Part shown: in pieces, positions 1 to 5,248 of the stretch
Layout: every line of letters starts with the position of its first letter
Position numbering within the stretch: position 1 is the first letter of the stretch
Assembly (NCBI RefSeq): GCF_003436425.1
Contig: NZ_QSPK01000034.1
Span: forward strand, 17,055 to 24,554
DNA length: 7,500 nucleotides
Source: Eubacterium sp. TM05-53
Lineage (GTDB): Bacteria; Bacillota_I; Bacilli_A; Erysipelotrichales; Erysipelotrichaceae
Direction: 5' to 3'
Translations under genes and position numbers: made by a program
Notes under the pieces: model-generated
What the model saw: only the letters and a program-made list of their open reading frames with translations
Told to the model about the DNA's origin: nothing
Databases searched by the model: none

Positions 1-16
1 ATAAACCAATATTCAT
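1..16 (-). CDS. Start of an unidentified gene, cut by the window edge
   Basis: Only the first five codons (MNIGL) are visible, running leftwards off the window. The start is supported by a good Shine-Dalgarno site (AGGAG at about 23-27 on the minus strand) six bases before the ATG. It lies just beyond the MATE gene's terminator on the same strand, so it is probably a separate unit or depends on read-through. The product cannot be guessed. Confidence 0.55.
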
Positions 17-44
17 ATCTCTCTCCTAAAAATAATAATAAACA

Positions 45-83
45 AAAGAAACCATTCTACACGCCAGCTAGAATGGTTTCTTT
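45..83 (-). terminator. Strong intrinsic terminator after the MATE gene
   Basis: A perfect 15-bp inverted repeat (45-59 paired with 69-83) encloses a 9-base loop and begins right after the MATE stop codon at 85-87. On the minus strand it is followed by a T-rich stretch (TTTGTTTATTATTATTTTT). The plus strand also has some T residues after it, so weak activity in the other direction is possible. Confidence 0.9.
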
Positions 84-84
84 A

Positions 85-1431
85 TTAGTCTTGCCAATTG
101 ATTTTTCGATAATACAAGAAAAATACAATACTTGAAAGAGTCCATGTAAACGGATAAATCATATATACAAATATAATATTATGGAACATCATATTCAAAG
201 TTGTTAATAAGGTGACTCGCACAAGACACCAACATACAAGCATGACAACCATTGGAACTATAGACTTTCCAACTCCACGAAGCACTGCCGATACGCCATG
301 ACTATACGCTAACATAAAGAATAGTATTGTCGCATAATGAGCACGCTGGACCCCATACTCTATTACTTGTGGATCGTCCACAAATAAACGCATTAATGGT
401 GTCGCAAATAAAATAATCAAAATTCCAATAATCTCTGCTAAACTTACAGAACAAACAAGTCCAAAACGATCTCCTTTTCTAGCCCTTTCATATTCTTTGG
501 CCCCTCTGTTTTGAGAAACAAAAGTCGTTAAGGCCATCATAAAGCTTGTGATTGGCAAAAACGCAAAACCCTCTATTTTTGTATATGTACCAATACCTGC
601 CATTGCCAAGGAGCCAAAGGTATTAATATTGGATTGCACAACTACGTTTGATATGGAAATCAAACTATTTTGAACACCTGTAGGAATGCCCATTTCCAAT
701 ATTTCTCTACCTACATCACCATGTATGCGAATCTTAGAAAGATAAACCCTATGACTTTCATTTGTCGTAATCAAGAGTCTCAAACAAAGAATAGCACTTA
801 AAAATTGCGATAAAATCGTAGCCAAGGCCGCTCCTTCTACATTCATATGAAGTCCTGCTACAAATACGATGTCCAACACAACATTTACACAACTCGATGC
901 GATCAAAAAATAAAGTGGATGCTTACTATCTCCTACCGACTGCATTATACCTACACAAGAATTGTACAAAACCATCCCTAGAGATCCTAGAAAATAGATT
1001 TGTAGATAAGCAGTAGATAAATGAATAACATTCTTTGGTGTTGACATCCATTTCAAAAGAACAGGTGCCAACAAATATCCAAAAATGGTTAAACCAATCC
1101 CAAAAATTAATCCATATGCCATAAGTGTATGAATCGCATTTTGCATTCTCTCCTTCTCATTCGCCCCAAAATAGCGCGCAATGACTACACCTGCACCTAC
1201 TGATATTCCTTGAAATAGACTCGTCAAAAGAAAAATCAATTCCCCACAAGAAGTTACGGCCGCAAGGCTTGAACTGCCCAAATAGTTTCCTACAATCAAA
1301 GAGTCCGCTGTGTTATAGAGTTGTTGGAATAAATTGCCTAGAAACACGGGAAACGCAAATAGAAGCATTTGTTTCCAAATTGTTCCTGACGTCATTAACA
1401 TTTGATTCTTTTTCATGTACATATCATACAC
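85..1431 (-). CDS. MATE-family multidrug/sodium antiporter
   Basis: This is an inner-membrane efflux protein of the multidrug and toxic compound extrusion family, which exports cationic drugs or metabolites using a Na+ or H+ gradient. At 448 residues and about 12 hydrophobic helices it has the normal family size. The N-terminal signature is clear: MTSGTIWKQ at residues 13-21, then GNLFQQLYNTADSLIVGNYLG at about 32-52. Two homologous MatE halves occupy roughly residues 25-190 and 245-415. The longest frame opens with GTG at 1431; ATG codons at 1422 and 1416 are alternatives, and 1416 gives the more usual family N-terminus. No Shine-Dalgarno sequence precedes any of them. It follows the AraC-type regulator by 33 bases on the same strand, but a hairpin with a T run lies between. 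Control by that regulator is inferred from position. The substrate cannot be read from the sequence. Confidence 0.92.
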   Translation of the reverse strand: MYDMYMKKNQMLMTSGTIWKQMLLFAFPVFLGNLFQQLYNTADSLIVGNYLGSSSLAAVTSCGELIFLLTSLFQGISVGAGVVIARYFGANEKERMQNAIHTLMAYGLIFGIGLTIFGYLLAPVLLKWMSTPKNVIHLSTAYLQIYFLGSLGMVLYNSCVGIMQSVGDSKHPLYFLIASSCVNVVLDIVFVAGLHMNVEGAALATILSQFLSAILCLRLLITTNESHRVYLSKIRIHGDVGREILEMGIPTGVQNSLISISNVVVQSNINTFGSLAMAGIGTYTKIEGFAFLPITSFMMALTTFVSQNRGAKEYERARKGDRFGLVCSVSLAEIIGILIILFATPLMRLFVDDPQVIEYGVQRAHYATILFFMLAYSHGVSAVLRGVGKSIVPMVVMLVCWCLVRVTLLTTLNMMFHNIIFVYMIYPFTWTLSSIVFFLYYRKINWQD

Positions 1432-1443
1432 TATTAGAGAAAG

Positions 1444-1466
1444 AAAAAAAGCCCATTTCTGGACTT
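1444..1466 (-). terminator. Intrinsic terminator at the end of the AraC-family gene
   Basis: On the minus strand AAGTCC (1466-1461) pairs with GGGCTT (1454-1449), including one G-U pair, around the loop AGAAAT, and a run of seven T follows. The stem overlaps the stop codon of the regulator. The stem is short (6 bp), so partial read-through into the MATE gene is plausible. Confidence 0.6.
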
Positions 1467-2634
1467 ATTGAGAAATACTCTTGGCATAATCCGTTGGAGA
1501 AATACCATACTGCAATTTAAACTTCCTAGAAAAGTAATGAATGGAAGTAAATCCTAAAATATCCGATATTTCCGAAATCGTCTGATTATGCTCATGAATC
1601 ATAATTTTAGCCTGATTCAATTTTACATTGGAAATATATTGTTTTGGCGTAATATGAATATTTGACTTAAATAAATTCTGTAGACTCGACCTTGAAATCG
1701 AGAACTTCATACATAAATCTTCCACCGTAAACTGTTTATATACATTATTATTGATAAATACCAAGATTTCATTCAACAACGTACTTTCATAGTGTTCCTG
1801 CATCGGATTCGCCGTAACAACATCTGACTCTTCAACCTCATCATCAAATTGATATAAAAGAATTAGAATCTGTTTCAAATACAATAAAACGAGTTCTGAA
1901 TTCAAATGACCATCAGACTGAATGGATTTCATAAATTCAGACAACACTTGATAGATATCTTTACGCGTATGGAATACACGATTTTTTAAATCTCCAGGCA
2001 ATTTATTATCCATATCAAACGTAATCGTCAAATACGAACAAGTACTCTGACTATCTGTACTTTGTGTATGGAACTGTCCCGGATAATATAAAATTAAATC
2101 ATATTTAGACAATCTATAACTATGACCGTCTACCGTCGTATCCAAAGTACCATGATCAATATATGTCAATTCATAATAATCATGTGACTCACCAGGAAAT
2201 GTATAATTCGATTTACGAACCTGGTAAAAACATGTAAAAATCTCTTTTAAATTCATTTTTGAAACCAAAGGCTTATACGAATATGGCGTTTCCATCATCT
2301 TCTGATTCATTCCATGACTCGAATAATGAATTTGAAGCACGCTCTCCCTAGAGATAGAAACATAATTAAAATAAATATCCGGTTTTAAACGAACAACGCG
2401 GTGAATAACATACTCCTCAAACTTTTTACCATCTTTACTCACCACTAACATGATAATTCCACTACGTGTATCCAAATACACTGGATCGCTGGAATAATAA
2501 AATGAATCAAACGTCTTATTTGTGATTTTAAAATCATTTTCAACATAATCAACCAAATGCCCCGCATTATGATTTACAGAATAAAATACATCCCCGAACT
2601 TCTGGAATGAGTAATTCGTAGTTCTCTTTTGCAT
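1465..2634 (-). CDS. AraC-family transcriptional regulator
   Basis: This 389-residue protein is a DNA-binding regulator of the AraC/XylS family. The C-terminal domain (about residues 284-386) has both helix-turn-helix units: FTVEDLCMKFSISRSSLQNLF at 302-322 and the signature ISEISDILGFTSIHYFSRKF at 353-372, followed by GISPTDY. A cupin-like sensor segment is visible at about 150-210 (YELTYIDHGTLDTTVDG, then YDLILYYPGQFHT). The first 130 residues form another beta-rich region that I cannot assign; it makes the protein longer than the usual 280-300 residues. The ATG at 2634 has AGGAGA nine bases upstream. The MATE pump lies directly downstream on the same strand, so it is a likely target, but the ligand is unknown. 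It has its own promoter and terminator. Confidence 0.92.
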   Translation of the reverse strand: MQKRTTNYSFQKFGDVFYSVNHNAGHLVDYVENDFKITNKTFDSFYYSSDPVYLDTRSGIIMLVVSKDGKKFEEYVIHRVVRLKPDIYFNYVSISRESVLQIHYSSHGMNQKMMETPYSYKPLVSKMNLKEIFTCFYQVRKSNYTFPGESHDYYELTYIDHGTLDTTVDGHSYRLSKYDLILYYPGQFHTQSTDSQSTCSYLTITFDMDNKLPGDLKNRVFHTRKDIYQVLSEFMKSIQSDGHLNSELVLLYLKQILILLYQFDDEVEESDVVTANPMQEHYESTLLNEILVFINNNVYKQFTVEDLCMKFSISRSSLQNLFKSNIHITPKQYISNVKLNQAKIMIHEHNQTISEISDILGFTSIHYFSRKFKLQYGISPTDYAKSISQ

Positions 2635-2710
2635 ATAAGTAAATCTCCTAAGTTTTATGTTCTTATTATTTTTGTTCTTTTTAGTTATGAAAGTTTTTTA
2701 TCTACTAAAA

Positions 2711-2739
2711 AGTATAAGCCTAAATAGATTATTCGTAAA
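2711..2739 (-). promoter_or_regulatory. Probable sigma-A promoter of the AraC-family gene
   Basis: On the minus strand, TTTACG (2739-2734) and TATACT (2716-2711) are separated by exactly 17 bases. This would start transcription near 2704 and give a 5' leader of about 70 bases, which is AT-rich and ends in the Shine-Dalgarno site AGGAGA at 2649-2644. Confidence 0.6.
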
Positions 2740-2755
2740 GTATTTTTCTGTAAGC

Positions 2756-2796
2756 AAAAACGCTTTACTTATCATAAAGCAGGATAAATAAAGCGT
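2756..2796 (-). terminator. Intrinsic terminator after the 92-aa gene
   Basis: Arms 2760-2767 and 2789-2796 (ACGCTTTA/TAAAGCGT) pair perfectly. The stem continues through 2769-2773/2783-2787 after one position that is a U-G pair in the minus-strand RNA but a C-A mismatch in the plus-strand RNA. The minus transcript then has TTTTT. Both points indicate a minus-strand terminator for the gene ending at 2803. Confidence 0.8.
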
Positions 2797-2802
2797 ATTT
2801 TA

Positions 2803-3081
2803 TTATCTCATTTTTTCAATTAAAGGAACAATCACACTATCAATTATTCTGCAATTTGTCGTTCTTTCATCCGCATAATAGTATTCTTTAAATTCGTCTA
2901 GTGATAAAGTCACTCTTTTCATCAAAGACATTTCTCTATTATCTCTTTTCCATATTTCATATTCATATACATCTAAATCTCGTTTATTTAGAATAACATT
3001 ATATTCTGTATCATTCATACAAAAGCGAAAACAATCCAAGAAAAACACACTCATTTGCGATTCATCTACTGATATATACAT
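2803..3081 (-). CDS. Hypothetical 92-aa protein
   Basis: I do not recognise this small protein. It appears real: the ATG at 3081 has a purine-rich site (AGAGGGTGA, 3094-3086) at proper distance, no large competing frame exists on the other strand, and a strong terminator follows the stop. It has no signal peptide or membrane segment and is probably a soluble, cytoplasmic alpha/beta protein. The N-terminal half is hydrophobic and aromatic (VFFLDCFRFC at residues 12-21). The middle is rich in charged residues and tyrosine (DVYEYEIWKRDNREM). The C-terminus is IIDSVIVPLIEKMR. It is divergent from the Fic gene and upstream of the AraC gene on the same strand. A partner role for Fic cannot be supported from sequence. 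Confidence 0.7.
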   Translation of the reverse strand: MYISVDESQMSVFFLDCFRFCMNDTEYNVILNKRDLDVYEYEIWKRDNREMSLMKRVTLSLDEFKEYYYADERTTNCRIIDSVIVPLIEKMR

Positions 3082-3097
3082 ATTGTCACCCTCTTAC

Positions 3098-3103
3098 ATT
3101 ATA
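3098..3103 (-). promoter_or_regulatory. Possible -10 box for the 92-aa gene
   Basis: A perfect TATAAT is present on the minus strand, 16 bases before the start codon. I see no good -35 box 16-18 bases upstream. Initiation from it would give a leader of only about 10-12 bases that truncates the Shine-Dalgarno site, so the true promoter may lie elsewhere in the AT-rich 3104-3165 stretch. Confidence 0.3.
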
Positions 3104-3134
3104 CGGTATAAATTAATATATCTCTTTAATTTAT

Positions 3135-3163
3135 TTGATTTTTAATGAGACATAAGCTATTAT
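3135..3163 (+). promoter_or_regulatory. Probable sigma-A promoter of the fic gene
   Basis: TTGATT (3135-3140) and TATTAT (3158-3163) are separated by exactly 17 bases. Transcription would start near 3170, giving a leader of about 28 bases that contains the Shine-Dalgarno site TAGGAGG (3184-3190), seven bases before the ATG. Confidence 0.65.
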
Positions 3164-3197
3164 AACAAAAACGCCCATTAATTTAGGAGGTTTTTAT

Positions 3198-4415
3198 ATG
3201 GAATATGAATTACTTTCAAAAATATTTTATAAAAAGCCAACAGAATACGAATCAATTTATGATGCTAGATTTAATAGTGAAGCTTCCATTAAACTTCCTA
3301 TTAAAATCCACGAAAATGTTGGATTCATTTTCAATACGAATGAAATCACAAAGTTATTGGTTAAAATATATAAAACCATCAACAAAATCAATTTGTTAAG
3401 AACACATTTACCTAATATCGCTATCAACTCTTATATAATTAAATCATTAAAAGATGAGATTGCCCTTACTAACGAAATCGAAGGTGTAAGAAGTACAAGA
3501 AAAGAAATTGAAGATGCGATTGACTCAATCAAAAATGATAAAAGCGCTAGATTTAAAGGACTTGTGGATAAATATTTCAAATTAATCAGTAATGAAATAA
3601 TCCCATTAAACAACTGCGAGGATATTCGGACCATTTACGATGCCCTAGTATTACCTGAAATTGAAAAAGAAAATCTACCCGACGGTATACTCTTTAGAAA
3701 AGAGCCTGTTCAAGTAGTGTCTGCCACACAAAAAGAAAAACACAGAGGAATCATGCCAGAGTCAAAAATCATTGAATCTCTAGATTTATGCCTTGATTTC
3801 TTAAAAAACGATGATATCGATAGCCTAATCAAAATATCTGCCTTTCACTATCTATTTGGATATATCCACCCTTTTTATGATGGAAATGGCAGGACCAGTC
3901 GATTTATCAGTAGTTACCTGATTAAAAATGAACTTGACGTTCTGTTAGCTTTAAAATTATCTTACACAGTCAAAAATAATATCAACAAGTACTATAAAGC
4001 TTTTGATATTTGTAACGACAGAAAAAACAAAGGTGATATTACATTTTTTGTCGTCACATTTTTAGAATTGTTGTCACAAGCCTCAGATGACTTATACACA
4101 AAAATCGCAGATTTAAACGATCAACTAAATTACTACAACAATATAATCAATACGTTAGTTAATGAAAAAGTTCTAAACGATAAACAGGCAAAATGCATCT
4201 TCATACTGTGCCAAAATAGATTATTTGATGATACTTATATGAACATGAATACATTAACTGAATTACTTGAAAAAAGCGATACAACGACTCGCAAAATATT
4301 AAAGTCTTTAGAATCTAAAAACCTGCTAGTAAAAAGCAGAAACAAAAATCAATATTTGTATTCTGCAAACCTAGATTCTCTTTCTTCCCAAAATTTCACA
4401 AAATGTTTTGATTAA
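3198..4415 (+). CDS. Fic-domain protein (probable AMP-transferase), class II, with C-terminal winged helix
   Basis: Fic enzymes usually transfer AMP from ATP to hydroxyl groups of target proteins. The catalytic motif is complete: HPFYDGNGRTSR at residues 224-235, with catalytic His224, Mg-binding Asp228 and phosphate-binding Arg232 and Arg235. The N-terminal part (1-120) holds the class II inhibitory motif (S/T)xxxE(G/N) as TNEIEG at 91-96, so Glu95 should block ATP binding until released, probably by self-modification. The likely flap is around FRKEPVQVVSATQKEKHRGI just before the core. Residues 325-393 look like a winged helix (LTELLEKSDTTTRKILKSLE, then a wing), suggesting DNA binding or target docking. 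At 405 residues it fits the Fic plus C-terminal HTH group common in Firmicutes and Bacteroidetes. The start has a strong TAGGAGG site. No separate antitoxin gene adjoins it in the same direction, as expected for class II. The target is unknown. Confidence 0.93.
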   Translation: MEYELLSKIFYKKPTEYESIYDARFNSEASIKLPIKIHENVGFIFNTNEITKLLVKIYKTINKINLLRTHLPNIAINSYIIKSLKDEIALTNEIEGVRSTRKEIEDAIDSIKNDKSARFKGLVDKYFKLISNEIIPLNNCEDIRTIYDALVLPEIEKENLPDGILFRKEPVQVVSATQKEKHRGIMPESKIIESLDLCLDFLKNDDIDSLIKISAFHYLFGYIHPFYDGNGRTSRFISSYLIKNELDVLLALKLSYTVKNNINKYYKAFDICNDRKNKGDITFFVVTFLELLSQASDDLYTKIADLNDQLNYYNNIINTLVNEKVLNDKQAKCIFILCQNRLFDDTYMNMNTLTELLEKSDTTTRKILKSLESKNLLVKSRNKNQYLYSANLDSLSSQNFTKCFD

Positions 4416-4444
4416 ATTAACGAATGATAGGATTATAGTATAAG

Positions 4445-4580
4445 TGTGCTTGAGAGAAGCACATCTACAATATTCAAAGGGCCCTATTACAGCTAGGGCA
4501 AGGCAAAATTCTGTTTGTTACAGCCACTCAGAATTTAAGATTCATGGTCTCCTAAGAATTGACGGGAGACCCTTTTTTTT
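4445..4580 (+). ncRNA. Candidate structured RNA with twin TTACAGC loops
   Basis: This non-coding stretch between fic and tetR can fold into four hairpins in a row. P1 is 4445-4451/4457-4463 (7 bp, loop GAGAG). P2 is 4481-4486/4494-4499 (GCCCTA/TAGGGC, 7-base loop TTACAGC). P3 is 4506-4513/4529-4536 (AAATTCTG/CAGAATTT, 15-base loop containing TTACAGC again). P4 is a terminator with eight T. It could be the fic 3' UTR, an independent small RNA (a weak TATAGT box at 4434-4439 would start it near P1), or a leader that controls tetR. I compared it by eye with T-box, SAM, c-di-GMP, preQ1, fluoride, ZTP, SRP and 6S consensus features and saw no match. The boundaries are inferred from the hairpins. 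Confidence 0.5.
4546..4580 (+). terminator. Intrinsic terminator upstream of tetR
   Basis: GGTCTCC (4546-4552) pairs with GGAGACC (4565-4571), extended by one wobble pair, with an 11-base loop and eight consecutive T at 4573-4580. It is the first clear terminator downstream of fic and ends only 13 bases before the tetR start codon. Confidence 0.88.
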
Positions 4581-4587
4581 ATACTAT
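4559..4587 (+). promoter_or_regulatory. Possible tetR promoter embedded in the terminator
   Basis: TTGACG (4559-4564) lies in the loop and right arm of the terminator. TACTAT (4582-4587) follows after exactly 17 bases. The -10 box matches consensus at four of six positions. Initiation about seven bases downstream would fall on the A of the tetR ATG (4594), giving a leaderless mRNA. This agrees with the missing Shine-Dalgarno site, but it is inference. Confidence 0.45.
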
Positions 4588-4593
4588 TAAGAC

Positions 4594-5157
4594 ATGTCAA
4601 ACCTAACTAAACTTGCCCTAGAGCAATCCCTAAAAAGATTCTTATTAAAGAAACCATTAGATAAGATCACCATCAAAGATCTAACAGATGATATTGGCAT
4701 TTCAAGAATGTCTTTCTACTATCACTTTAAAGACATTTATGACCTTGTCGAATGGTCTTGTATTTATGATGCCACAAATGCACTCAAAGGAAATAAAACC
4801 TACGATACTTGGCAAGAAGGTCTCACATCCATTTTTGAAGCCGTTCTTCAAAACAAACCATTCATATTAAATGTGTATCACACTACAACACAAGACAGTA
4901 TTGAAAGATTTTTATTCACAACCGTACACGACCTGATCTTAGGGGTTGTTAGAGAAAAAGCGCAAGGCACCAACATTTCAGAAGAACAAATCCAATTCAT
5001 TGCGAATTTCTATAAATACAGTTTTGTAGGCATTATGCTTGATTGGATTCAAAAAGGTATGTATGAAGACTACCATGAAATCGTCTATAATATGGCCAAT
5101 ACTTTGCATGGTTCTATCGCAAATTCAATTTCAAACTTTACAAATGAAGCAAAATGA
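4594..5157 (+). CDS. TetR/AcrR-family transcriptional regulator
   Basis: This is a 187-residue DNA-binding regulator of normal TetR size. The N-terminal helix-turn-helix spans about residues 8-54. Its recognition region, ITIKDLTDDIGISRMSFYYHFKDI (25-48, given here only as a label for the fold), ends in the typical FYYHF signature. Residues 60-187 form the helical ligand-binding and dimer domain, which varies in sequence and does not reveal the ligand. The start at 4594 fits the family N-terminus (MSNLTKLALEQSLKRFLLKK), yet no Shine-Dalgarno site precedes it; only a T run and a possible promoter do. A terminator covers the stop codon. The gene immediately downstream on the same strand is the oleate hydratase, so a role as its repressor that senses unsaturated fatty acids is a reasonable inference. 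Confidence 0.9.
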   Translation: MSNLTKLALEQSLKRFLLKKPLDKITIKDLTDDIGISRMSFYYHFKDIYDLVEWSCIYDATNALKGNKTYDTWQEGLTSIFEAVLQNKPFILNVYHTTTQDSIERFLFTTVHDLILGVVREKAQGTNISEEQIQFIANFYKYSFVGIMLDWIQKGMYEDYHEIVYNMANTLHGSIANSISNFTNEAK

Positions 5158-5184
5158 TAAAAAAATTATCATCTTGCTTTTTTT
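5147..5184 (+). terminator. Intrinsic terminator overlapping the tetR stop codon
   Basis: AAGCAA (5147-5152) and ATGATAA (5154-5160) pair with TTATCAT (5166-5172) and TTGCTT (5174-5179). The stem has 13 pairs with one internal A-C mismatch and a loop of five A, and T residues run from 5178 to 5184. The stop codon TGA at 5155-5157 lies inside the left arm. Confidence 0.85.
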
Positions 5185-5185
5185 G

Positions 5186-5229
5186 TTTATGGTTTTTTAT
5201 TTTGATTCTCACTATTATGTAGCCATAAA
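5186..5229 (+). promoter_or_regulatory. ohyA promoter region with candidate operator half-sites
   Basis: A perfect 7-bp inverted repeat, TTTATGG (5186-5192) and CCATAAA (5223-5229), is separated by 30 bases and encloses a possible -10 box, TATTAT (5213-5218). No good -35 sequence is visible 16-18 bases before it. The arms could be half-sites for the adjacent TetR regulator, or a hairpin in the 5' leader. Because tetR is terminated at 5184, the ohyA promoter must lie in this short gap unless read-through is large. Confidence 0.45.
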
Positions 5230-5248
5230 GAAAAAGGAGGACATGTAT

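Noticed and set aside
1269..1520. Plus-strand open frame of 83 codons across the MATE/AraC junction
   Set aside because: It is antisense to the MATE start and the AraC end, has no ribosome binding site, and both minus-strand genes are clear family members.
2803..4415. A toxin-antitoxin pair made of the 92-aa protein and Fic
   Set aside because: The Fic protein carries its own inhibitory motif, the genes are divergent rather than co-transcribed, and the small protein shows no inhibitory motif of the class I type.
4436..4580. T-box, SAM, c-di-GMP, preQ1 or other known riboswitch upstream of tetR
   Set aside because: None of the defining sequence elements is present (for example no TGGNACCGCG of a T-box). 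It is kept only as an unassigned structured RNA.
3198..4593. The fic gene and RNA as a mobile element or genomic island
   Set aside because: No integrase, transposase, flanking direct repeats or tRNA-gene boundary is visible. AT-richness alone does not set it apart from the neighbours.
5039..5248. Upstream in-frame extension of ohyA by up to 70 residues, overlapping tetR
   Set aside because: The frame is open, but this part lies mostly within tetR in another frame and its residues look like chance translation. The strong AAGGAGG site sets the start at 5249.
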